A DNA stretch of 64,000 nt. Origin: DATAWK01 sp036267255 (GTDB lineage Bacteria > Acidobacteriota > Terriglobia > Terriglobales > Acidobacteriaceae). Positions 1-7,257 of this stretch are shown in pieces; within the stretch, counting starts at the first letter, position 1; every line of letters begins with the position of its first letter. Location: the NCBI GenBank assembly GCA_036267255.1, contig DATAWK010000041.1:1-64000 (forward strand). The letters run 5' to 3'. The translations under genes and the position numbers were made by a program. The notes under the pieces were generated by a model that was not told the DNA's origin, did no database searches, and saw only the letters and a program-made list of their open reading frames with translations.

Positions 1-297
1 CGTCAGGATGGCCGTCATCGCAAATCCCGGCGACTTCTTCAACTGCCGCGCCGCATAGCGCACATCCCGCCAAAAATTCTCTACCCACAGCGCCACATCC
101 ATGCCCGCCACCTTTTCCTTCATCACCACAGGATTGCCAAACTTCAGCAACGCATCCCGCCGCGCCTCTTCCGCCGTCATCCCACGCGCCATGTTGTCCG
201 CCGTTCGCATCTCGATGTGCGCCCGCAGCTCCGCATCAATCTCCCGCTCCACTTTCCCGCGCGTAAATAAATTCCCAATCCGCCGCAGCATCGACAT
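1..297 (-). CDS. ABC transporter permease, ADOP type (N-terminal part)
   Basis: The gene runs off the left edge, so only about 99 N-terminal residues are visible. They begin MSMLRRIGNLFTRGKVERE and carry a cytoplasmic amphipathic stretch with EIDAELRAHIEMR and EEARRDALLKFGN, followed by WRDVRYAARQLKKSPGFAM. This is the standard N-terminal region of the acidobacterial duplicated orphan permeases, MacB-like FtsX-fold permeases without their own ATPase. The ATG at 297 is chosen because TAAGGAGG lies 7 bases upstream and overlaps the stop of the PadR gene, implying translational coupling. A second in-frame ATG at 291 is possible. The substrate is unknown; export of a lipid or peptide is only inferred from the family. 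Confidence 0.85.
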   Translation of the reverse strand, partial: MSMLRRIGNLFTRGKVEREIDAELRAHIEMRTADNMARGMTAEEARRDALLKFGNPVVMKEKVAGMDVALWVENFWRDVRYAARQLKKSPGFAMTAILT

Positions 298-307
298 GCA
301 AACCTCC

Positions 308-634
308 TTACGCGTACCGCAACATCGCGCGGACACCCTTCACCAGGTGTTCAAAGTTCTTCTCTGCCTCCTGCAATTGCTTCCTTCCGGCAGCGGTCAG
401 CTTGTAATACTTCGCCTTGCGGCCCGTCTCCGTCAGCGCCCACTCCGCGCTGATCCACCCTCCCTGCTCCATCCGGTGCAGCGCCGGATACAGCGAGCCT
501 TCCTCCACGCGCAGCAGTTCTTCCGACGCTCTCTGGATGTGGAGAACAATTCCATATCCATGCAGCGACCCCATTTGCGAAAGTGTTTTTAGAACCAAAA
601 GATCCAGGGTTCCCTGGAGATCGTTCTTCGCCAT
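308..634 (-). CDS. PadR family transcriptional regulator
   Basis: A 108-residue winged-helix regulator. The N-terminal part (DLLVLKTLSQMGSLHGYGI, about residues 11-29) is the PadR helix-turn-helix entry. The wing contains EEGSLYPALHRMEQGGWI and the C-terminal helix used for dimerisation follows (TAAGRKQLQEAEKNFEHLV). Length and layout match the small PadR-s2 class. It is 10 bases upstream of the ADOP permease, with the permease ribosome site overlapping its stop codon, so it most likely controls its own operon. Such PadR-permease pairs are very common in Acidobacteriota. The effector is unknown. Confidence 0.93.
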   Translation of the reverse strand: MAKNDLQGTLDLLVLKTLSQMGSLHGYGIVLHIQRASEELLRVEEGSLYPALHRMEQGGWISAEWALTETGRKAKYYKLTAAGRKQLQEAEKNFEHLVKGVRAMLRYA

Positions 635-681
635 GCCGACTCACCCCTCAAACGCACACCTAGACAACTGAATATTGCCAG

Positions 682-711
682 ACACTACGCCTAGATGAAT
701 AGGTATGTCAA
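682..711 (-). promoter_or_regulatory. putative promoter of the padR-permease operon
   Basis: On the minus strand TTGACA (706-711) is followed after 18 bases by TAGTGT (682-687), a full -35 and a weak -10. The start codon of padR lies about 45 bases downstream. The segment CTATTCATCTAGGCGTAG between the boxes is a loose dyad that could be the PadR operator. This is inference from motif matching only. Confidence 0.35.
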
Positions 712-792
712 GAAAGTCATGCGGAAGAATGTTTTTTGGGAGTATGGATTCCGAAACGGAAAGCCATTCACATCTCTGGGAGCAACTGCGCC

Positions 793-815
793 ATTGATAG
801 GAATTTCCTATCAAT
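793..815. promoter_or_regulatory. 23-base palindrome, possible operator
   Basis: The sequence ATTGATAGGAA-T-TTCCTATCAAT is a perfect inverted repeat with 11-base arms around one central base. The half-site GATAGG occurs again at 826-831, followed by a partial inverted copy ACCGATA at 836-842. It lies in the 252-base gap between padR (start at 634, minus) and the 3' end of pgeF (887, minus). It has no T-tract, so it looks more like a protein-binding site than a terminator. The cognate regulator is not identified. Confidence 0.4.
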
Positions 816-886
816 AAATTTCAACGATAGGTTTTACCGATAACGACAGTGTCAAAAACCGGCATTTTTAGGTCCATAAAAACGGC

Positions 887-1975
887 TCAATGCGCGCGAA
901 TTCCAATCACGCCCATCATGCGTCCGGTAAAACCTTGTTCCCCGCGATGCGAGAAAAAATGCTCCGTGTGGCATGCCGTGCAAAGTCCCAGAACATGAAT
1001 CTTTGCAGCACTTACACCCGCATCCAGCAACTGCCGCCGATTCGCTTCCTCCAGGTCCAGGTGCATGCTCGGCCCTAAGTTGCTATGCCCCGGCGCGCGC
1101 GCCGTCATAAACAGCAACGGATACTTTTCCTTGATCGGATCGGAATCGTAAACTTCTCGAAATAGTTGATTACTATAGGCGAACTGGGAATCAAACTCGT
1201 TGCGAACCTCATCGCCGATGGCATAGCAACAACCGCCAATTCCCGGTCCAATCGCCGCCGTTAAATCTTCCGGTTTGCTGCCAAATTCTGCCTGCATTCT
1301 GCCCACGCCGCGCTCTACAATTCGCTTCGCCGTACCGCGCCAACCCGCATGGAATGCGGCGACAACGCGTTGTCGCACGTCCGCCACCAGCACCGGCAGA
1401 CAATCCGCCGTCAAAATTCCCAGCAGGCTTCCCGGCACATTTGTGATCATCCCATCGCCGCCGCGCCGTGTTGTACTCGCCAGCTCGACAGCATCCATGC
1501 GATACACAATGCCGGAATGGATCTGCCGCAATAACGCCAACGGAATCTCCCCATTGTGCAACTTTTTCTTTGCGGCTTTTCCTTCATTCCCCAGCAGTTC
1601 GCGCAGAAAAATCTCGCGGTTGCGCAGCACATTCTCCCGTGTATCGCTGGCCGTAAAACCAAGATTCAATTCCCCTTGCCCCGTACCCTGCGCATACACA
1701 CTGGAAACTCCACCCAGCCGCGTGCTGTACCCATGCACCAGCCAGCGATACCGTTCCCACGCCGGAACACGCACCACAATTGGCATAGGCTTGCTTCTTT
1801 TTGCCAATGCCGGCTGAGATTTCATCTTTGTTTTCTTCAGCGGACGCGTACTGCGCGTCCCGTGGCTCAAGCCCACGGCTGCCAGCAGAGAATCGACTCC
1901 GCGCAATGCTTCTTCGAGAGAATCTTTCGAGCCGGTAAAATCTGCAGAATCAGAATTTTTCTTACGAGCACTCAC
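887..1975 (-). CDS. pgeF: PgeF/YfiH family multicopper polyphenol oxidase (laccase domain)
   Basis: A 362-residue member of the DUF152/YfiH family, known as peptidoglycan editing factor or purine-nucleoside-active enzyme. Family motifs are visible: LTADCLPVLVAD, AFHAGWRGTAKRIVERGV, IGPGIGGCCYAIGDEV and the C-terminal CTACHTEHFFSHR, supplying the conserved His and Cys metal ligands. The core begins near residue 65; the first 60 residues are a charged, low-complexity extension longer than in most homologues. The start is a GTG, and an internal ATG at about residue 51 (MKSQPALAK) would also keep the whole domain. It stands alone on the minus strand. A terminator-like palindrome lies 25 bases upstream of the start codon. 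Confidence 0.9.
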   Translation of the reverse strand: MSARKKNSDSADFTGSKDSLEEALRGVDSLLAAVGLSHGTRSTRPLKKTKMKSQPALAKRSKPMPIVVRVPAWERYRWLVHGYSTRLGGVSSVYAQGTGQGELNLGFTASDTRENVLRNREIFLRELLGNEGKAAKKKLHNGEIPLALLRQIHSGIVYRMDAVELASTTRRGGDGMITNVPGSLLGILTADCLPVLVADVRQRVVAAFHAGWRGTAKRIVERGVGRMQAEFGSKPEDLTAAIGPGIGGCCYAIGDEVRNEFDSQFAYSNQLFREVYDSDPIKEKYPLLFMTARAPGHSNLGPSMHLDLEEANRRQLLDAGVSAAKIHVLGLCTACHTEHFFSHRGEQGFTGRMMGVIGIRAH

Positions 1976-1999
1976 GGAATTATTTTAGACAGAAAGCAA

Positions 2000-2021
2000 A
2001 AGGCCCGCTTAAGCGGGCCTT
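2000..2021 (-). terminator. intrinsic terminator-like perfect palindrome
   Basis: AAGGCCCGCTTAAGCGGGCCTT is a perfect 22-base palindrome and on the minus strand is followed directly by TTGCTTT. It is therefore oriented to stop minus-strand transcripts arriving from the right. It lies only 25 bases before the pgeF start, so it would also terminate any pgeF transcript that begins further upstream. It could end the sigma-54 regulator transcript or act as an attenuator. Confidence 0.65.
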
Positions 2022-2384
2022 AACTGTCGAGGCATAGGGGCGGGATAACAGCGAGTATCTATAGCGAAGGAAGTGAAGCCGTTACCTTGGCTCACTCAAA
2101 GAACGTGGAACACCTATCAGAAAGAATTCAATTCGAAGATGCCTCTTTTGCTGGAAATAAGTGCAAGTTTCGGGCCATTTGCATAAATCATGGGGCACTG
2201 GGCCTCTGCGGCTATTCACAAGCCGCAAAAGTTTCGTCAAGCCATTTATTATCAATCATTTACATAAGTGGCAAAACGGGAAGCGCAGAAAAACCATCTT
2301 GCAGAGCAGCAGGTATCGATTCGACCATAGAATTGCAATGATCCACATAGTGGTATCCAAATACCACTATTGAGCACTTTTAAT
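2022..2384. other. gene-free stretch with several inverted repeats
   Basis: No convincing protein gene is visible on either strand; short open frames lack ribosome sites and recognisable content. Instead there are adjacent hairpins: TGCGGCT/AGCCGCA (2207-2213 and 2221-2227, loop of 7), GCCATTTA/TAAGTGGC (2241-2248 and 2265-2272, one G-T pair), and ATAGTGGTAT/ATACCACTAT (2347-2370). The block is bounded by the terminator at 2000-2021. It may be a long 3' untranslated region, the pgeF leader or a small RNA gene. Confidence 0.4.
2347..2370 (-). terminator. hairpin just after the sigma-54 regulator gene
   Basis: ATAGTGGTAT and ATACCACTAT form a perfect 10-base stem with a four-base loop, starting about 15 bases beyond the regulator stop codon on the minus strand. 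No T-run follows, so termination would be weak or factor-dependent. It may instead stabilise the mRNA end or serve as an operator. Confidence 0.4.
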
Positions 2385-4097
2385 CTACTCTTCGCCTGGG
2401 GCCGAGCCTGTTTCCTCGCTGCTTTCCAACTCCATTTGCTTGATCTTGTTCAACAACGCTTTATAGCTGACTTGCAGCCTTTTAGCGGCCTCGCGTCGGT
2501 TCCAACGCGTTTGCAATAACATCTGCTGGATGGCCTGCCGCTCGGCTTGCCACGCAGCATTGCGTCCAATTTCCAGCAGGGAAGGTCCGGCTTCCACCGC
2601 CTGCGTTTGCTCTGCGCGTGCTGCGTTTTTGTTTTTATTCTGTGTATTTGCCGCTTCTAGCTGCCGATTCCTGGATCGCGAAGCGTTTTGAGACTCCGCG
2701 TCCGACATCCATGCCCCAGACATAGATCGAGACGCCGATGCAGGCACCGATGCAAACGTCGATTCCGCGATCGGTGCTGTTTCCATCGGTTGCCGCTGAG
2801 AAAGTTCACGCAGAATCTGGGTTTCTCCGCCGACGATGACAAACCGTTTGCAAAGATTTTCCAGCTCGCGAATATTGCCGGGCCAGATGTAGGCCAGCAT
2901 CTGGCGCTCGGCCTCCGGGCTGAAAAGCCGCAAAGGCCTGCGATACTCCGCAGCATATTTCTCCAGAAAATAGCGTGTCAGCAGGGGGATTTCGTCGCGG
3001 CGTTCGCGCAGCGGAGGAATCTGTATCGTGACTACGTTGATGCGGTAATAGAGGTCTTCGCGAAACAATCCCTCGGCGACGCGCTGCTCCAGCAGCTTGT
3101 TCGTGGCGCACAGTACACGCACATCGACGGAGATGTCGTGCTTGGCGCCGAGCCGGGAAAACCGCCCATCCTGCAGCACGTGCAGCAGCTTGGCCTGCAG
3201 CATGGGATGCATTTCGCCAATCTCATCCAGGAACAATGTGCCGGTGTCGGCCTGCTCAAATTTTCCCGGCTTCTGGCGCGTCGCTCCCGTGAAAGCCCCG
3301 ACGTCGTAACCGAACAGCTCGCTTTCCAGCAAGTCGTTCGGGATCGCGGCGCAGTTCACTTTCACAAAGGGTTTCTGCGCGCGGCGCGACGATTCAAAGA
3401 TCATGCGCGCGACAATCTCCTTGCCCACGCCGCTTTCGCCACGGATCAAAACCGTGGCATCCGTGGTCGCAACTTTGCCGACCAGGTCGCGAATCTCCGC
3501 CATGCGCGGGTTGGAGCCAATCAGCTGGAGCAATTGGCCGCGATTGCCTTCTTTCCCAGAATCTTCTTTTCCCCGGCTCGTTTCTTCTTTCCGTAGAGCA
3601 GGCACCGGTGCCGCGTTCGCTGGCGCACTCTTCGACGCAGCGGCGGCGGCAGGAGAGGAAACGGCGCCGGGCAATGCCGCTTTCCCGGGCATATTTCGAG
3701 GCATGTCTGGAGGGACGCTCGGCGATTGTGCAATCTTGTCCAGCACCGCCTGCATCCGTTCGGCAGTCTCTGTCTCATCCAGCGGAAGAGTCAGCACATC
3801 CTCCGCACCCAGACGCGAAGCGGCAAAAGAAAGCTGCGCCGTCGGCTTCTCCAGCACCGCTACGATGGGCAACTGCGGATATTGTGCCCGTACTTTTTCC
3901 AGGAATGTAGCGCCGTTGTGAAGTTCCAATATCAGTAGAGAAGGCGTCTCTATCTCCAGGCGATCCAGCAGCCCTTCCACGCTTTGCAGCGAGGCCAGGG
4001 CAACCGAGGCGTTCGAATGCATCAGCGCCTGCGCAAGAGGCGCAACGTGGGCCGCGTCGCGCAACGCGAGTAGAACATGAATCTTCGGGTGGGGCAT
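2385..4097 (-). CDS. sigma-54-dependent Fis-family regulator with degenerate receiver domain
   Basis: A 570-residue bacterial enhancer-binding protein. Residues 1-125 have the predicted fold pattern of a CheY-like receiver, but the phosphoacceptor position reads LLILELHNG (Glu58 where Asp is expected) and the usual KP Lys is Leu (LTLPLDE). An Ala/Pro-rich linker (125-185) leads to the AAA+ domain, with Walker A GESGVGKE (220-227), GAFTGA (267-272, sigma-54 contact), Walker B GTLFLDEIGE (286-295) and WPGNIREL (405-412). The Fis-type helix-turn-helix is at the C-terminus (NRREAAKRLQVSYKALLNKI). No partner histidine kinase is adjacent. The receiver changes suggest regulation not based on phosphorylation, or a constitutively active state. 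Confidence 0.9.
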   Translation of the reverse strand: MPHPKIHVLLALRDAAHVAPLAQALMHSNASVALASLQSVEGLLDRLEIETPSLLILELHNGATFLEKVRAQYPQLPIVAVLEKPTAQLSFAASRLGAEDVLTLPLDETETAERMQAVLDKIAQSPSVPPDMPRNMPGKAALPGAVSSPAAAAASKSAPANAAPVPALRKEETSRGKEDSGKEGNRGQLLQLIGSNPRMAEIRDLVGKVATTDATVLIRGESGVGKEIVARMIFESSRRAQKPFVKVNCAAIPNDLLESELFGYDVGAFTGATRQKPGKFEQADTGTLFLDEIGEMHPMLQAKLLHVLQDGRFSRLGAKHDISVDVRVLCATNKLLEQRVAEGLFREDLYYRINVVTIQIPPLRERRDEIPLLTRYFLEKYAAEYRRPLRLFSPEAERQMLAYIWPGNIRELENLCKRFVIVGGETQILRELSQRQPMETAPIAESTFASVPASASRSMSGAWMSDAESQNASRSRNRQLEAANTQNKNKNAARAEQTQAVEAGPSLLEIGRNAAWQAERQAIQQMLLQTRWNRREAAKRLQVSYKALLNKIKQMELESSEETGSAPGEE

Positions 4098-4225
4098 GGG
4101 AACGGTACTTCGATTCTATTCCACGCCCGCGAGCCGGGAGCGCCGTAACTTTCTACAAGACGACTCATCGGTATCAATGTGAAATGGCAAGCCGCTCCAT
4201 CGCTGCCAAACCATCCTCCCGATGT

Positions 4226-4249
4226 GGGGCATCCTCATGAGGACGCCCC
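4226..4249 (-). terminator. terminator-like hairpin after aldo/keto reductase
   Basis: GGGGCATCCTC and GAGGACGCCCC form an 11-base stem with a single unmatched pair that becomes a G-U pair in the minus-strand RNA. It starts about 19 bases beyond the stop of the aldo/keto reductase gene. There is no clear T-run behind it on the minus strand, so efficiency is uncertain. Confidence 0.45.
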
Positions 4250-4267
4250 CCCCTTTTACTCCAAGGC

Positions 4268-5263
4268 TCATCGATCGACGAGCTTCTGCCACGCCTCTGG
4301 ATACCGTTCTCCCTGAACCTCAATGCCGGAAAAAGCGCTCTCGATCTCCTTGAGATCCGCCGCAGAGAGTTCCACGTCCGACGCGCCCAGGTTTTCTTTC
4401 AGGCGATGAAGTTTGGTCGTGCCTGGGATCGGCACAATCCACGGCTTCTGAGCGAGCAACCAGGCCAGGGCAATCTGTGCATGCGTCGCCTTTTTCTGTT
4501 CCGCGATCCTGCCTAGAGCGTCAACCACCTGCTGGTTCGCCTTGCGCACTTTGGGATTGAAGCGCGGAACACTGTTCCGGAAGTCGGTGCTCGCGAACGT
4601 CGTGTTCTCATTGATCGCCCCGGTAAGGAAACCTTTGCCGAGTGGGCTGAACGGAACAAAGCCAATCCCAAGTTCCTCCAGCGTTGGCAGGATTTCCTTC
4701 TCCGGCTCTCTCCACCACAGCGAATACTCGCTTTGCAGCGCTGCGACGGGTTGGACCGCATGGGCACGCCGGATCGTCTTCGCTCCTGCTTCGGACATGC
4801 CGAAGTGCTTCACCTTGCCTTCCTGGATAAGCTCCTTCACCGCACCGGCAACATCCTCGATCGGAACCTCCGGGTCAACGCGGTGCTGGTAGAAGAGATC
4901 GAGCGCATCGACTTTCAGGCGCTTGAGCGACGCCTCGGCCACCTCTTTAATGTGCTCGGGGCGGCTGTCGGGCACATTCCACTTGCCTCCATCCGCCGGA
5001 TTTGCTTTGAAGCCGAATTTGGTTGCGATCACTACGTCACCACGAAATGGAGCCAGGGCTTCGCCAACCAATTCCTCATTCAGCAGTGGGCCGTACACCT
5101 CGGCCGTATCGAAAAAGGTGACGCCTTGCTCTACCGCAGTCCGAATTACCTTGATTGCTTCTTCTTTCTCCGTCGGTGGACCATAGCCAAAGCTCAAGCC
5201 CATGCAGCCAAAGCCCAGTGCCGATACCTCAAGTCCACTTTTTCCCAATGTGCGTTTCTGCAT
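4268..5263 (-). CDS. aldo/keto reductase
   Basis: A 331-residue NADPH-dependent aldo/keto reductase, cytoplasmic TIM barrel of the YajO/AKR13-like group. The catalytic tetrad is visible: FFDTAEVYG (Asp and Tyr), VIATKFGF (Lys) and LFYQHRVD (His). The NADP-binding end has VPIPGTTKLHRLKEN. The ATG at 5263 is preferred over the longer frame because GGAGG lies 7 bases upstream and MQKRTLGKSGLEVSALGFG is the normal family N-terminus. It is divergent from a LysR-type regulator starting at 5403, a frequent pairing in which the regulator controls the reductase. A paralogue lies at 24602-25594. The physiological aldehyde or ketone is unknown. Confidence 0.93.
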   Translation of the reverse strand: MQKRTLGKSGLEVSALGFGCMGLSFGYGPPTEKEEAIKVIRTAVEQGVTFFDTAEVYGPLLNEELVGEALAPFRGDVVIATKFGFKANPADGGKWNVPDSRPEHIKEVAEASLKRLKVDALDLFYQHRVDPEVPIEDVAGAVKELIQEGKVKHFGMSEAGAKTIRRAHAVQPVAALQSEYSLWWREPEKEILPTLEELGIGFVPFSPLGKGFLTGAINENTTFASTDFRNSVPRFNPKVRKANQQVVDALGRIAEQKKATHAQIALAWLLAQKPWIVPIPGTTKLHRLKENLGASDVELSAADLKEIESAFSGIEVQGERYPEAWQKLVDR

Positions 5264-5382
5264 TTCTGATCCTCCAGGGTATCGCCGCCTGTCGGTGTTG
5301 TCCTTCTCCGCAGGCACCGTTCTGAAATTAAGTTTAGGCCTACATCGTTTATGAAACAATACTATTGAAAACGTAATGAGTT

Positions 5383-5397
5383 ATGAATAAAATTCAT
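5383..5397. promoter_or_regulatory. candidate LysR-type operator
   Basis: ATGAAT-AAA-ATTCAT is an inverted repeat containing a T-N11-A arrangement (T5384, A5396), typical of LysR-type binding sites. It lies just before the lysR start codon in the divergent gap, a position expected for autoregulation and control of the aldo/keto reductase. Confidence 0.45.
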
Positions 5398-5402
5398 GAA
5401 TC

Positions 5403-6287
5403 ATGAGGAACGATCTGAGTGAACTTGCGGCATTCGCGACGGTTGCGGAAGAACGGAGCTTTACCCGTGCCGCCGCACGTCTTGGCACTTCTCAATCCGC
5501 GCTCAGCCATTCCATGCGAGGCCTGGAAAAAAGATTAGGTCTGCAACTGCTCGCCCGAACCACGCGGAGCGTATCGCCCACAGCAGCCGGTACCGCACTT
5601 CTCCAGGACCTCGCCCCCGCTCTACAACGTATCGAACGATCGTTGGCCGAAGCCCGCAAGCAGAGAGAGAGTCCCGCAGGCCGCATCCGGCTGATCATTC
5701 CGCGAACCGCAGCGCATATGGTGCTTCTGCCTAAACTGGCCCAGTTTGCGCGCACCTACCCTGAAATCGTTCTGGAGGTCACGTCCTCGAATGACCCGGT
5801 CGATCTCGTAGCCGGCGAATACGATGCCGGTGTCCAGATCGGTGAATTTATCCAGCGAGACATGATTGCAGTCCGTGTCACCAGGGACCTGCGCCTCGCG
5901 GTTGTTGGCTCGCCGAAATACTTCGAGTCCCATAAGATTCCCCGGACGCCTCGGGACTTGAAAGATCATGCGTGCATAGGCTTTCGCTTTCGTAGCGGCA
6001 TCTACCGATGGGAGTTCGAGAAAGGCCGCAAGGCACTCACCGTCAATCCCCAGGGACCCGTGACGTTCGACGATCCAGACCTGGTTATCCGAGCGGTGTT
6101 GCACGGCATAGGTATCGGAACGGCGATGGAAAAACGTCTTGAGGAGATGATTGCAGAGGGTCGCCTGGTTCAGGTCCTGAGGGACTGGTGTCCAAAGTTC
6201 CCTGGATATTTTCTTTACTATCCGAGCCGTCGGAATCAGCCTACTGCGCTTGCCGCCCTGATTCACACGCTTCGACTTTCGGAGTGA
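5403..6287 (+). CDS. LysR family transcriptional regulator
   Basis: A 294-residue LysR-type regulator. The N-terminal winged helix is clear: LAAFATVAEERSFTRAAARL and SQSALSHSMRGLEKRLGLQL (about residues 8-48), followed by LLARTTRSVSPTAAG. The remaining 200 residues form the type 2 periplasmic-binding-like effector domain (PAGRIRLIIPRTAA onward). It resembles regulators of the PgrR/YafC-type group that pair with oxidoreductases. It is divergent from the aldo/keto reductase with a 139-base shared promoter region. The ATG at 5403 has no obvious ribosome site, so translation may be weak or the message near-leaderless. Confidence 0.92.
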   Translation: MRNDLSELAAFATVAEERSFTRAAARLGTSQSALSHSMRGLEKRLGLQLLARTTRSVSPTAAGTALLQDLAPALQRIERSLAEARKQRESPAGRIRLIIPRTAAHMVLLPKLAQFARTYPEIVLEVTSSNDPVDLVAGEYDAGVQIGEFIQRDMIAVRVTRDLRLAVVGSPKYFESHKIPRTPRDLKDHACIGFRFRSGIYRWEFEKGRKALTVNPQGPVTFDDPDLVIRAVLHGIGIGTAMEKRLEEMIAEGRLVQVLRDWCPKFPGYFLYYPSRRNQPTALAALIHTLRLSE

Positions 6288-6391
6288 ACATCGATCATCT
6301 GCCTTTCAACTCGCCTTGTCGGCACCAATTCCGTACAGTAGACTTTCTCCTTGAGCACATTGGACACATTGGATACAGAGGACACGAATCA

Positions 6392-7159
6392 ATGAGCATT
6401 TCCTTCCCCGGCGAATCCCCCGAATATCGAACCGCCCGCGAACACCTGCTGACGAAAGAGATCGACCTGCGCCGAGCCATGGAAGCCGTGGCCGCCGCCA
6501 GACGCGAGCTGCCACCGGGCGGTCTTGTGCCGAGTGACTATGTTTTCGACGGCCTCGGCCCGGACGGTGCACCGGCCAGATTGAAGCTCTCCGAGCTATT
6601 CGCCCCAGGCAAAGACTCGCTGGTCATCTACAACTTCATGTTCCCTCGCTTTCCACAAGATGATCGGCCCGGTCCCAGCGAAGGCTTGACGGCGCGACTG
6701 AAAAAGGAGGACGGTCCGTGCCCCAGTTGCACGGCTTTCCTCGATTCGCTGGACGGCGCAGCGCAGCACGTGGAGCAGCGAGTCAATTTCGCCGTGATCG
6801 CCAAGGCTCCGCTTGACCGCCTGATCGCGTTTGCCAAGGATCGCGGATGGCGGAATCTGCGCCTTCTGTCGGCAGCCGGGAACGGCTTCAAGCGCGACTA
6901 CCATGCCGAATCACCCGAAGGCCTTCAGTTGCCCATGATGACTGTCTTGCTTCGGCGCGGCGATGAGATCCGGCATTTTTGGAGTTCGGAGATGATGTAT
7001 GCCCCAACCGACCTGGGCCAGGATCCGCGCCATAACGGCACCATCGAGGCGCTCTGGAACATCTTCGACCTTACTCCGGCGGGCCGTTCGTCCGACTGGC
7101 ATGAACAGCTGGATTACGACTGCTGTCATAGCGAAACGCCCTTACTCCGACTGGTCTGA
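6392..7159 (+). CDS. DUF899 family thioredoxin-like protein
   Basis: A 255-residue protein of the DUF899 family, which has a thioredoxin-like fold and unknown activity. The N-terminal signature FPGESPEYRTAREHLLTKE and LRRAMEAVAAARRELPPGG is unmistakable. The short motif CPSCTAFLDSLDG lies near residue 110, where family members often carry a CxxC-type pair. The C-terminal part has HNGTIEALWNIFDLTP. The ATG at 6392 is chosen because the family N-terminus starts here; an AGAGGA sequence lies about 11 bases upstream. It follows the LysR gene on the same strand after 104 bases, so it might be part of the LysR regulon. Confidence 0.88.
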   Translation: MSISFPGESPEYRTAREHLLTKEIDLRRAMEAVAAARRELPPGGLVPSDYVFDGLGPDGAPARLKLSELFAPGKDSLVIYNFMFPRFPQDDRPGPSEGLTARLKKEDGPCPSCTAFLDSLDGAAQHVEQRVNFAVIAKAPLDRLIAFAKDRGWRNLRLLSAAGNGFKRDYHAESPEGLQLPMMTVLLRRGDEIRHFWSSEMMYAPTDLGQDPRHNGTIEALWNIFDLTPAGRSSDWHEQLDYDCCHSETPLLRLV

Positions 7160-7170
7160 AAGACCGATGC

Positions 7171-7213
7171 GCTGAACCTCGGCTAAACTTCGGCTGAACC
7201 CGGCTGAACTTCA
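7171..7213. repeat. four tandem copies of an 11-base unit
   Basis: The units GCTGAACCTCG, GCTAAACTTCG, GCTGAACCCG and GCTGAACTTCA follow head to tail between two convergent genes. The third copy is one base short. No function is apparent; replication slippage is the simplest origin. Confidence 0.6.
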
Positions 7214-7257
7214 GTTCCTTCCCCGGGCTATGGCCCCGCAGCGGAACCGGTGTTATT

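Noticed and set aside
2000..2021. tRNA or riboswitch core near the palindrome
   Set aside because: No T-loop, CCA or cloverleaf arrangement is seen around it; the element fits a simple terminator.
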